Assembly (NCBI GenBank): GCA_016708825.1
Contig: JADJEZ010000007.1
Span: 62,001-126,000 of the forward strand
DNA: 64,000 nt
Reading direction: 5' to 3'
Source of the DNA: Betaproteobacteria bacterium
Lineage (GTDB): Bacteria > Pseudomonadota > Gammaproteobacteria > Burkholderiales > Usitatibacteraceae
The position numbers and the translations under genes were made by a program. Shown one piece after another: positions 8,132 to 16,768 of the stretch. Within the stretch, counting starts at the first letter, position 1. Each line of letters opens with the position of its first letter. The notes below the pieces were generated by a model, which did no database searches, was not told the DNA's origin, and worked only from the letters and a program-made list of their open reading frames with translations.

Positions 8132-9948
8132 TGCGATCCCCGCTGTTCGCGCGCCTCGTGGCGCTCCTCGTCGCGACGATGCTGGCCGCGTCCTGCGGCA
8201 TCGAGCCGCAGGCGGTGCGCACGGGCGGCACCGGCAGCCCCCGGTCGGCGGTCGCCTCGGGGCCGATCACCGGGCTCGGCGGCATCGTCGTGAACGGCGT
8301 GCGCTTCGACGAGTCGGGCGCGGCAGTCACGATCAACGGCGCGGCCAACCGGCCGGTGTCGGATCTCGCGCTCGGCATGGTCGTGGAAGTGCGCGGCGAG
8401 GTGGACGTCGCGACGAGCACGGGCAGGGCCGCCACCGTGGTGGCCACCGCGCTCCTGTCCGGGCCGATTGCCGCCGTCGACGTGGCGGCCGGCGAGATCA
8501 CGGTGCTCGGCCAGCGGGTCGAGGTGTTCGCCGACACCGCGCTCCAGGGCGCCTCGTCGCTCTCGGGCGTGCGGTCCGGCGATCCCGTGATCGTGTACGG
8601 GTTCTGGGATTATTTCGCCGGGCACGTCGATGCCACGCGCCTGGAGATCGTGCCGGGGGCCTCGTCCGGGGCCGCGACGATCATCGGCAAGGTGGGTGTG
8701 ACGAACGGAACGCGCTTCAGGATCGGCGATCTGGTGGTGGAAGCCGCGGGCGCCGCGATCACCGGCCTGGAAGCGGGTGTTGCGAGCGGACGCTACGTGG
8801 AGGTGCGGGGAACGCTCGACGCCGCGGGAATCCTGGGCGCCACGAGCGTGGCGAGCCGCCTCGAGTTCGATCCCGTGGAGGGCGCGTTCACCGAGATCGA
8901 GGGCTACGTCACCGACTTCGAGGGCGTGGCGCGCTTTCGCGTGCTGGGCCTCCCGGTGAACGGCGCCGGCGCCCAGCTCTCGGGGGTCGCCGCGAATCTC
9001 GCCAACGGCGCGCTGGTGGAAGTCGAGGGTCGGGTAGAGCAGGGCGTGCTCGTCGCCGCGCGGATCGACGTGAAGGCGGGCGCCCTCCAGCCCTCGGCGC
9101 CGGTGCCGGTGACGCTGCAGGGCGCGATCTCCGATTTCGTGTCCGCCTCCAGCTTCCGCGTGAACGGCCAGGCGGTGGATGCCGGCGCGGCCGCGTTCAG
9201 CGGAGGAACGGCGGGCGAGCTCGCGAACGGGCGCAACGTCCAGGTCACCGGGGTCGTGGCCGGCGACGTGCTGCGGGCGAGCGCAATCCTCTTCGTGGCC
9301 CCGGTCGTGGCGGAGGGCACGCGCTACGCGGTGGACGGCGCCATCGAGGCCTTCGTGAGCCCGGCGAGCTTCCGCGTGAACGGCCAGGCCATTTCCGCCA
9401 CGGCCGGCACCGGGTACTCGGGAGGCAGCGTCGCGGATCTCGCGAACGGCCGGCGCGTGCATGTCGACGGCCTGCTCGCGGGCGGGATCCTCACGGCGTG
9501 GACCATCTCCTTCCAGCCGGTCGAGGTCGTGACGACGGTCGCGCTCTCCGGGGTGGTTTCCGATTTCGTCTCGCCGGCGAGCTTCCGCGTGAACAACCAG
9601 GCGATCACGGCCGATTCCCTCACGACGTACGAGGACGGGAGTGCGTCGAGCCTCGCCAACGGGCGGCGCGTCGACGTGACGGGGAGGCTTTCGGGCGGCG
9701 TGGTGACCGCGACGCGCATCGTCTTTCGGGAGCCGCCCGAGTCCGGCGAGAACGCCGAGGTCGAGGGCCGCATCACCGACTTCGTGTCGGTGTCGAACTT
9801 CAGGGTGCAGGGCCAGCTGATCGACGCGTCGGCCGCGACATACAGCCACGGGGGCCCCGCGACGCTCGCCAACGGCCTCAAGGTGCACGTGAAGGGCCCC
9901 ATCACCGCCGGCGTGCTCAAGGCGAAGACGGTCGAGATCGACAACTAG
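8131..9948 (+). CDS. DUF5666 repeat lipoprotein
   Basis: This 605-residue exported protein has a lipoprotein-type signal (hydrophobic LVALLVATMLAASC, lipobox LAAS-C). The mature part is a chain of small beta modules of about 60-75 residues, each built on D/AFVSxxSFRVNGQ, then an LANGRxVxVTG strand and a G(V/I)LxAxxI strand. At least four near-identical modules occupy residues 330-605, and more diverged ones precede them. This is the DUF5666 pattern. Family function is unknown to me; the fold suggests an OB-like or beta-barrel scaffold in the periplasm. It is coupled to the DUF6502 gene, and its stop codon directly abuts the stop of the convergent oxidoreductase gene. Confidence 0.82.
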   Translation: MRSPLFARLVALLVATMLAASCGIEPQAVRTGGTGSPRSAVASGPITGLGGIVVNGVRFDESGAAVTINGAANRPVSDLALGMVVEVRGEVDVATSTGRAATVVATALLSGPIAAVDVAAGEITVLGQRVEVFADTALQGASSLSGVRSGDPVIVYGFWDYFAGHVDATRLEIVPGASSGAATIIGKVGVTNGTRFRIGDLVVEAAGAAITGLEAGVASGRYVEVRGTLDAAGILGATSVASRLEFDPVEGAFTEIEGYVTDFEGVARFRVLGLPVNGAGAQLSGVAANLANGALVEVEGRVEQGVLVAARIDVKAGALQPSAPVPVTLQGAISDFVSASSFRVNGQAVDAGAAAFSGGTAGELANGRNVQVTGVVAGDVLRASAILFVAPVVAEGTRYAVDGAIEAFVSPASFRVNGQAISATAGTGYSGGSVADLANGRRVHVDGLLAGGILTAWTISFQPVEVVTTVALSGVVSDFVSPASFRVNNQAITADSLTTYEDGSASSLANGRRVDVTGRLSGGVVTATRIVFREPPESGENAEVEGRITDFVSVSNFRVQGQLIDASAATYSHGGPATLANGLKVHVKGPITAGVLKAKTVEIDN

Positions 9949-11259
9949 TCAGGCGGCTTCGCCGTGGCGGGTCTCGACCAGGATGCCCACCTTCTTGAGG
10001 AAGGGCGTCGGCAGCTCGCCGCCGGCGCAGACGAGCACGGCCTCGTTCGCCACGCGGATCTCTCGCGCCTTGTGCTTCAGGACCACGTGTTTCGGCTCGA
10101 TCGAGGACACCGTCGACTCGAGCAGCACGCGCAGGCGCCCGGCCGCCGCGGCTTCCTCGAGGGCCTTGCGGTTCTTCGGTTTCACGCGGCTGAACGCCTC
10201 GCCGCGATAGGAAAGCACCACGTCCGTGCCCGGCTCGGCGGCAAGGGCGATCGCTGCCTCCAGCGCGGAGTCGCCGCCGCCCACGACCAGCACCGGCAGG
10301 CCGCGGTACTGCTCCGGATCGAGCAGGCGGTAGACCACCTTTTCCTGTTCCTCGCCGGGCGAACCCAGCTTGCGCGGCGTCCCGCGGCGTCCCAGCGCCA
10401 GCAGGACGCTGCGGGCGTGATAGTCGGCGCGCGTGGTGCGCACGCGAAAACCGCCCGCGCCGTCCGGGGAGATGTCCTCCATGCGCTCGGCGAAGCGGAC
10501 GGCGAGGCCGAAGCGCTTGACCACGCCCTTCCAGAACCTGATCAGCTCCTCCTTGGAGATCTCGTTCATGAGCGCCTTGCCCACGAGCGGGAGCTTCACC
10601 GGCGCGGTCATCGCGATCTTGCGCCGCGGGAAGTGCAGGATGGAGCCGCCCAGGTCCGTCTCCTGCTCGAGCGTCACGTACCTGAGCTTTCGGTCCTGCG
10701 CGGCGAGCGAGGCGGCCAGCCCCGCCGGGCCCGCGCCCACGATCACCACGTCGAGCGGCGCCGCGCCGCGTGCGCGCTTCGCGATGGAGTCGACGGCCTG
10801 CTTCCCCTGCTCGGCGGACTTGCGGATGAGGCCCATTCCGCCCAGTTCGCCGGCGATGAAAAGGCCCTCGACGTTGGTCTCGAAAGAGGGCTTCACCATC
10901 GGGATGTCGACGCCGCGGCGTTCGGTGCCGAAGACCAGCGCGATCGCCTGCACCGGGCACGCGGCCGCGCAGGCGCCGTGGCCGATGCAGACCGACGGGT
11001 TGGCGAGCACGGCCTTGCCCGCGACGAAGCCGATCGCGCCCTCGGGGCAGGCCGCCGCGCACGCGCCCGAGCCGCAGCACTTGGCCGGGTCGATGACCGG
11101 ATGCAGCGACGGCGGCTCCGTGAGCCCGGCCTCGCGGACCTCGCGGATCACCTCGGCGCTATCGGCTTCGCGTCTCGTGCGCGAGCGCACGTGCCAGAGC
11201 GTCACGCCGAGCAGCGGAATGGCGTAGACGAGATAGGCGCTGTAGTCGGATGGCGACAT
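9949..11259 (-). CDS. Membrane-anchored 2x[4Fe-4S]/FAD-dependent NAD(P)-type oxidoreductase
   Basis: This 436-residue protein has an N-terminal membrane helix (YLVYAIPLLGVTLW) followed by two ferredoxin-type clusters, CCGSGACAAACPEGAIG and CIGHGACAAACPVQAIA (residues about 61-110). Then come a Rossmann FAD motif VVIVGAGPAGLAASLAA and a second dinucleotide motif VLVVGGGDSALEAA. The C-terminal half resembles the thioredoxin-reductase/ferredoxin-NADP reductase class. It should move electrons between a soluble carrier (NAD(P)H or ferredoxin) and the membrane. It diverges from the b-type membrane gene at 11355, and the gap holds a long inverted repeat. Position and domains make it the likely cytoplasmic entry or exit point of the multiheme chain encoded next door (inference). 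Confidence 0.88.
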   Translation of the reverse strand: MSPSDYSAYLVYAIPLLGVTLWHVRSRTRREADSAEVIREVREAGLTEPPSLHPVIDPAKCCGSGACAAACPEGAIGFVAGKAVLANPSVCIGHGACAAACPVQAIALVFGTERRGVDIPMVKPSFETNVEGLFIAGELGGMGLIRKSAEQGKQAVDSIAKRARGAAPLDVVIVGAGPAGLAASLAAQDRKLRYVTLEQETDLGGSILHFPRRKIAMTAPVKLPLVGKALMNEISKEELIRFWKGVVKRFGLAVRFAERMEDISPDGAGGFRVRTTRADYHARSVLLALGRRGTPRKLGSPGEEQEKVVYRLLDPEQYRGLPVLVVGGGDSALEAAIALAAEPGTDVVLSYRGEAFSRVKPKNRKALEEAAAAGRLRVLLESTVSSIEPKHVVLKHKAREIRVANEAVLVCAGGELPTPFLKKVGILVETRHGEAA

Positions 11260-11283
11260 GTCGGGCGTGCGGGTTTGCGCGGC

Positions 11284-11318
11284 GGAACGGCTGCGGTAAT
11301 ATTTCCCGCAGCCGTTCC
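11284..11318. promoter_or_regulatory. 35-bp inverted repeat containing the 17-bp palindrome, copy 2
   Basis: The left arm GGAACGGCTGCGGTAA and right arm TTCCCGCAGCCGTTCC are complementary at 15 of 16 positions around a TAT centre. The inner 17 bp (11293-11309) match the palindromes at 7201 and 14032. It sits between two divergent genes, 25 nt from the minus-strand start and 37 nt from the plus-strand start, so one bound protein could control both. No poly-T tract follows it, which argues against a terminator. Confidence 0.55.
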
Positions 11319-11354
11319 ATTATTGGGATTTTCCTTCTCGCCCGCAACCCGCCC

Positions 11355-12191
11355 GTGCGCTTCGTCTCGAAATCGATCCTCGCCTTCGCGCTTGCCGCCC
11401 TCGCCGCCGCGGCCTGGGCCGTCACGCTCCTGAAGCCCTACACGCCGGGATCGGACGTCGGCTACGGGCTGGGCCTCGCGGGCGGCCTGATGATGCTGGC
11501 GCTCCTCACCTATCCGCTGCGCAAGCACGTGAAGGGGCTGCGGCGCATGGGCACGATGAAGCCGTGGTTCCAGGCGCACATGGTGCTGGGCATCCTCGGC
11601 CCCGTGCTCGTGGTCTTCCACACCGCATTCACGGTCTCGTCGTTCAACGCGCTGGTGGCGCTGCTGTGCATGGTGATCGTGGCCCTCGAGCGGGCTCGTC
11701 GGGCGCTACGCCTACCGGCAGATCCACCACGGGCTCTACGGCAGCAAGGCAAGTGTCGCGGAGTTCGAGGAGCACATGCGCAGCTCGGAGCGCGGGCTCG
11801 CCTCGCTCGTGCGCGCGATTCCCGCGGCCGAGGCTGCGCTCACGGGGTTTCGCGAGGAGGCGTTCTCGCGCGGCGGCGGCATGGCCGTGCGCACGTGGCG
11901 ATTCCTGACGCTGCGACTTCGCGCGCGGCGCGTGGCCGCTTCCCTGGACCGCGACATCGCGCAGTTGATCCGGCGCGAGGGCCCGTCGCGGGCTGGGACG
12001 CGCCCACGCAGGCTCGCCGCATCCGGCGCGGCGGGGCGCTGGTCCGCTCCTACCTGCGCGCGGTCAACGCCGCGGCCCAGTTCGGCGCCTTCGAGCGCAT
12101 CTTCTCGCTCTGGCACGTGATGCACATTCCGCTCGTCTACCTGCTGGTCCTGAGCGCCGCGTACCACGTCCTCGCGGTCCACATGTACTGA
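11355..12191 (+). CDS. b-type cytochrome-like membrane protein, two compensating frameshifts
   Basis: The protein, about 278 residues when the frame is repaired, has an N-terminal signal-anchor (SKSILAFALAALAAAAWAVT) and further helices. Histidines are placed for haem b: FQAHMVLGILGPVLVVFHT in one helix pair and SLWHVMHIPLVYLLVLSAAY followed by HVLAVHMY at the C-terminus. A soluble insert (QIHHGLYGSKASVAEFEEHM onward) lies between. The frame is broken by one extra C near 11690 (after VALLCMVIVA) and restored by a lost base near 12000. Paired compensation points to sequence error. The GTG start at 11355 precedes the first helix. Its stop overlaps the start of the 24-heme cytochrome by one base. 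Likely role: quinone- or flavin-linked electron transfer across the inner membrane. Confidence 0.7.
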   Translation: MRFVSKSILAFALAALAAAAWAVTLLKPYTPGSDVGYGLGLAGGLMMLALLTYPLRKHVKGLRRMGTMKPWFQAHMVLGILGPVLVVFHTAFTVSSFNALVALLCMVIVALERARRALRLPADPPRALRQQGKCRGVRGAHAQLGARARLARARDSRGRGCAHGVSRGGVLARRRHGRAHVAIPDAATSRAARGRFPGPRHRAVDPARGPVAGWDAPTQARRIRRGGALVRSYLRAVNAAAQFGAFERIFSLWHVMHIPLVYLLVLSAAYHVLAVHMY

Positions 12192-13999
12192 TGCCTGCCG
12201 CCATGGGGATCCGCCGGTTCGCGCGCGCCCTCGCCGCGATCCTTCTCGGGGCCGCGGCCGTCGCCCACGGACAGGGGCTCGACGCGCTGGTCATGCCGGG
12301 CAAGGTGGTCGAGGGGCACGCGAAGCTCGAGGCGCAGTGCGAGAACTGCCACAAGCGCTTCGACAAGGCCGCGCAAGTCCGCCTGTGCCTGGACTGCCAC
12401 AAGGACGTGGCTTCGGACGTGGCCGGCAAGCGCGGCTACCACGGACGCGCAGGCGAGGTGGCGGACAAGGAGTGCCGCGCCTGCCACACCGAGCACAAGG
12501 GCCGCGAAGCGCGCATCGCCGCCTTCGACACCGCGAAATTCGATCATGCCGCCACCGACTTCGCCCTGCGCGGGGCGCACGCGAAGCCCGGGACCGAGTG
12601 CAAGTCCTGCCACGCGGCCGGCAAGCGATGGCGCGAAGCGCCGCCGGCCTGCGTCGACTGCCACGGGAAGGACGACACGCACAAGGGTTCGCTGGGGCCG
12701 AAGTGCGCGGACTGCCACGGCGAACGCACGTGGAAGGAGCCCGTCTTCGACCACGACAAGACGCGCTTCGCGCTCCTGGGCAAGCACGAGAACGCGAAGT
12801 GCAAGGCCTGCCACGAGAAGCAGTTCAAGGACACGCCCCGGGACTGCCTCGCCTGCCACCGCAAGGACGACGCGCACAAGGCGCGCTACGGGGCGAAGTG
12901 CGACTCCTGCCACGACACGAGGAACTGGGAGAACCATTTCGCCCACGACACGAAGACGAAGTTTCCCCTGGGGGGCAAGCACCGGACGGCGAAGTGCGAC
13001 ACGTGCCACAAGACGGCGCTCTACCGGGAGGCGCTCCCGACGCGCTGTGTCTCGTGCCACCGGGCCGACGACGTGCACAAGGCGAGCCTGGGAGAAGCCT
13101 GCGAGAAGTGCCACAACGACCGCGGCTGGAAGAGCTCGAACTTCGACCACGACCGCGACACGAAATTCGCGTTGCGCGGCAAGCACAAGCCGGCCAAGTG
13201 CAACGCCTGCCACCGGGGCGCCTCCCGCGAGAAGCTCCCGACCGACTGCGTCTCCTGCCACGACAAGGACGACGTGCACAACGAGGGCCTGGGCCCGAAG
13301 TGCGCCACCTGCCACGACGAGAGGAGCTGGAAGGAATCGCGGTTCGACCACGACCGCGACACGAAGTACGCGCTGAAGGGCAAGCACGCGAACGCGAAGT
13401 GCGCGACCTGCCACGCGAAGGACGCCTACCGGCACAAGGCGCCGACCGCCTGCATCGCCTGCCACCGGAAGGACGACGCGCACAAGGGGAGCCTGGGCGA
13501 GAAGTGCGCGGACTGCCATGCCGAACGGTCGTGGAAGGAGGCTCCGTTCGACCACGCGCGCTCGCGCTTCCCGCTGATCGGTGCGCACCTCAAGGTGACG
13601 TGCGGGAGCTGTCACCGCTCCGCCCGCTTCAAGGAGGCGCCGCGCGAGTGCGCGGGCTGCCACGAAAAGGACGACGTGCACGAGGAGCGCCTGGGGCGCG
13701 GATGCGAGGCCTGCCACAACACGCGGTCCTGGGCGTCGTGGGACTTCGACCATGCGAAGCGCGCGAAGTACCCGCTCGAAGGCGCCCACCGCAAGGCGAA
13801 GTGCATCGCCTGCCACGCGAAGCCCGCGAAGGACAAGGTCGAGGCCCCGACCGCCTGCTTCTCCTGCCACCGCGGCGACGACGTGCACGGCGGAAGCTTC
13901 GGCACGCAGTGCGAGCGCTGCCACGGCGCCGACTCGTGGAAGGCGATCCGCGCCGGCGGGCGTGTCGTCGCGCCCCGACAGCGGCGCACGGGGGACTAG
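12191..13999 (+). CDS. 24-heme cytochrome c (cytochrome c3-type repeats)
   Basis: This exported 602-residue protein has a signal peptide (RRFARALAAILLGAAAVAHG). I count 24 CXXCH haem-attachment motifs, from CENCH near residue 50 to CERCH near 575. They recur in modules of about 70-80 residues built as a CXXCH.KDDxHKGSLG element, an xKCxxCHxERxWK element, then FDHxxxTKFxLxGKHxxAKCxxCH. The many extra histidines (FDH, DDxHK, GKH) are suitable distal ligands for bis-His haems. The residue-per-haem ratio of about 25 is that of densely packed multiheme wires. It is translationally coupled to the preceding b-type membrane protein, so it likely receives electrons from it in the periplasm. I know no characterised homologue of this exact architecture. 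Confidence 0.9.
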   Translation: MPAAMGIRRFARALAAILLGAAAVAHGQGLDALVMPGKVVEGHAKLEAQCENCHKRFDKAAQVRLCLDCHKDVASDVAGKRGYHGRAGEVADKECRACHTEHKGREARIAAFDTAKFDHAATDFALRGAHAKPGTECKSCHAAGKRWREAPPACVDCHGKDDTHKGSLGPKCADCHGERTWKEPVFDHDKTRFALLGKHENAKCKACHEKQFKDTPRDCLACHRKDDAHKARYGAKCDSCHDTRNWENHFAHDTKTKFPLGGKHRTAKCDTCHKTALYREALPTRCVSCHRADDVHKASLGEACEKCHNDRGWKSSNFDHDRDTKFALRGKHKPAKCNACHRGASREKLPTDCVSCHDKDDVHNEGLGPKCATCHDERSWKESRFDHDRDTKYALKGKHANAKCATCHAKDAYRHKAPTACIACHRKDDAHKGSLGEKCADCHAERSWKEAPFDHARSRFPLIGAHLKVTCGSCHRSARFKEAPRECAGCHEKDDVHEERLGRGCEACHNTRSWASWDFDHAKRAKYPLEGAHRKAKCIACHAKPAKDKVEAPTACFSCHRGDDVHGGSFGTQCERCHGADSWKAIRAGGRVVAPRQRRTGD

Positions 14000-14031
14000 G
14001 CAAGCCCGCCGGGTTCGGATAGATTCCGGCT

Positions 14032-14048
14032 GCGGGAAATATTCCCGC
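14032..14048. promoter_or_regulatory. 17-bp palindrome, copy 3, upstream of the giant cytochrome gene
   Basis: GCGGGAAATATTCCCGC is a perfect palindrome (arms GCGGGAA/TTCCCGC around ATA), 112 nt before the ATG at 14161. It is the best-formed of the three copies and supports the gene at 14161 having its own promoter separate from the upstream cytochrome gene. Confidence 0.55.
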
Positions 14049-14160
14049 GCTCGGCGGGCCCCGCGAACAATAACAACAGCGGCCCGTCTTCAACCTGCGC
14101 GCACGCAGCCGGCAGCTCGCCGGGACTCGAAGCTAGCACCGGGCGACCGGGGGGTGTGCG

Positions 14161-16768
14161 ATGACAACGATTCAGTCGATGGCGCGGGTGGCGTGCCGGC
14201 GGGCCTGCCTCGCGATGGCGGGACTTCTCTTCGCCGCCGCTGCCGCCGCGCAGCCGGTGCAGCGCGCGTTCGATCACCTGACGACGGGATTTCCGCTCCT
14301 CGGCGCGCACCAGGGCACGCGCTGCGAGTCCTGCCACGTCCAGGGCGTGTTCCGCGGAACGCCGCGGGACTGCGCGACCTGCCACGCGCCGGGCAGCCGC
14401 CTCGCCACGACCGCGAAGGGCGCGGGGCACATCGCCACGCAGGCGCCCTGCGAAACCTGCCACCGCACCACGGCGTGGACGCCGGCGAGCTTCTCGCACT
14501 CCGGCGTGACGCCGGGAAGCTGCTCGACCTGCCATGACGGCGCGAAGGCCTCCGGCAAGCCCTCCACCCACGTGATAACGAAGGCCGCCTGCGACGCGTG
14601 CCATCGCACCGGCGCGTGGAAGCCGGCCACCTTCGACCACGCCACCGTGGGCCCGGGCTCCTGCGCGAGCTGCCACAACGGGACGAGCGCCGCCGGCCGC
14701 AACGCCACCCACATCGTGACCACGGCCTCCTGCGACACCTGCCACCAGACGATGGCGTGGAAGCCGGCGAGCTTCAGCCACGCCGGGATCTCGCCCGGAA
14801 CCTGCGCCAACTGCCACAACGGCTCCTCGGCGGCGGGAAAGAACGCCACGCACGTGCCGACGGCGCAGGCCTGCGACGCCTGCCACCGCACGACCGCCTG
14901 GAAGCCGGCGAGCTTCAGCCACGCGGGCATCGCGCCGGTTCCTGCGCGACTTGCCACAACGGCTCGACCGCGGCGGGCAAGAACGCGGCGCACGTGCCGA
15001 CCACGCAGGCCTGCGACACCTGCCACGCCACGAGAGCGTGGAAGCCGGCGACGTTCAGCCATTCGGGCGTGACGCCCGGGACCTGCTCGACCTGCCACAA
15101 CGGCTCGACGGCGTCGGGCAAGTCCGCGCGCCACATCACGACGAACGCCTCCTGCGACGCCTGCCACCAGACCACGGCGTGGCGACCCGCGCGCTTCGAC
15201 CATGCGCAGGCCGTGGGCCTGCCGTGCGCCACCTGCCACAACGGCAGCGTCGCCACGGGCAAGACCCCCGCGCACGTGCCGACTACGCAGGCCTGCGACG
15301 CGTGCCACCGCAACACCGCGTGGAAACCGGCGGTCTTCAGCCACGCGGGCGTGGCGCCGGGTTCCTGCGCGACCTGCCACAACGGCTCCACCGCGACCGG
15401 CAAGAACGCGGCGCACGTGCCCACCACGCAGGCCTGCGACGCCTGCCACCGCACCACGGCCTGGCGGCCCGCCACCTTCAGCCATACCGGTGTGGCGCCT
15501 GGTTCCTGCGCGACTTGCCACAACGGCTCCACCGCGACCGGCAAGAATTCGTCGCACGTGCCCACCACGCAGGCCTGCGACGCCTGCCACCGCACCACGG
15601 CCTGGCGGCCCGCCACCTTCAGCCACTCCGGAGTGGCGCCGGGCTCCTGCGCGACCTGCCACAACGGCTCCACCGCGACCGGCAAGAATCGTCGCACGTT
15701 CCCACCACGCAGGCCTGCGACGCCTGCCACCGCACCACCGCCTGGCGGCCCGCCACGTTCAGCCACACCGGCGTCACGCCGGGTTCGTGCGCGACCTGCC
15801 ACAACGGCTCGACCGCGACCGGCAAGAACGCGTCGCACGTGCCGACCACGCAGGCCTGCGACACCTGCCACCGCACGACCGCGTGGAAGCCGGCGACGTT
15901 CAATCACGCGGGGGTGGCTCCGGGCTCGTGCGCGACCTGCCACAACGGCTCGACGGCCACGGGCAAGACGGCCACCCACGTGCCCACCACGCAGGCTTGC
16001 GACGCCTGCCACCGCACGACGGCGTGGAAGCCGGCGACCTTCAATCACGCGAGCGTAGCGCCGGGCTCGTGCGCGACCTGCCACAACGGCACGACAGCCA
16101 CGGGCAAGACCGCCGCCCACGTGCCCACGACGCTCGCCTGCGACAGCTGCCACCGCACGACGGCGTGGAAGCCGGCGACCTTCAGCCACACGAGCGTAGC
16201 GCCGGGCTCCTGCGCGACCTGCCACAACGGCACGACCGCCACGGGCAAGACCGCCGCCCACGTGCCCACGACGCTCGCCTGCGACAGCTGCCACCGCACG
16301 ACGGCGTGGAAGCCGGCGACCTTCAGCCACACGAGCGTCGTGCCCGGTTCCTGCGCGACGTGCCACAACGGCACCACCGCCACGGGCAAATCCGCCTCGC
16401 ATTTCGTGACCACGCGCTCCTGCGACGCCTGCCACAGCACGACCAAGTGGATCCCGGCGACGACCTACTCGCACCTCTCGCCGTTCTACAAGCAGCACGG
16501 CTCGAAGGTCGCGTGCGCGGGATGCCACACGAACAAGAACGAGCAGCTCGCCTGGCCCTTCCCCGCCTACAAGCCGGACTGCGCGGGATGCCATGCGAGC
16601 AAGTTCAAGCCCGGCCCGCACACCAAGGTGGATTCGCCGAAGCTGCTCTACACGGTCGCCGAGCTGAAGGACTGCGCGGGTTCGTGCCACATCTACAAGA
16701 ACAACACGTTCACCACGATCAGCAAGCAACGCACGGGCGAGCACCGGGCGACCTCGGGAGGTTTCTAG
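14161..16768 (+). CDS. Giant tandem-repeat multiheme cytochrome c (about 34 haems), two frameshifts
   Basis: After a signal peptide (CRRACLAMAGLLFAAAAAAQ), the repaired protein (about 869 residues) holds 33 CXXCH motifs plus one CX3CH (CAGSCH) near the C-terminus. Fourteen units of 47 residues (141 bp), two haems each, run from 14449 to 16420. The unit has the pattern CDACHRTTAWKPATFSH, then AGVAPGSCATCHNGSTATGK, then NATHVPTTQA. The conserved FSH and HVPTT histidines are probable distal ligands. A different three-haem tail follows the repeats. Single-base deletions near 14937 and 15689 break the frame. The repeat register is exactly 141 bp apart from those two lost bases, so they are almost certainly consensus errors. 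It directly abuts the barrel-protein gene (TAGATG), implying joint translation. Confidence 0.85.
14449..16420 (+). repeat. Coding tandem repeat, 14 units of 141 bp
   Basis: Each unit encodes 47 residues with two haem-binding motifs. Start points of consecutive units at 14449, 14590, 14731 and 14872 are exactly 141 bp apart. The 14 units span 14 x 141 bp less the two lost bases. Units in the second half are nearly identical to each other, especially those from about 15300 to 16330. That indicates recent expansion or homogenisation and makes copy number hard to assemble. Confidence 0.85.

Noticed and set aside
11284..11318. Inverted repeat as a rho-independent terminator
   Set aside because: It lies between divergent gene starts and has no T tract, so a regulatory role is more likely.
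14449..16420. CRISPR-like array of regular repeats
   Set aside because: The 141-bp period is a multiple of three, contains no variable spacers of CRISPR size, and encodes haem motifs in every unit.
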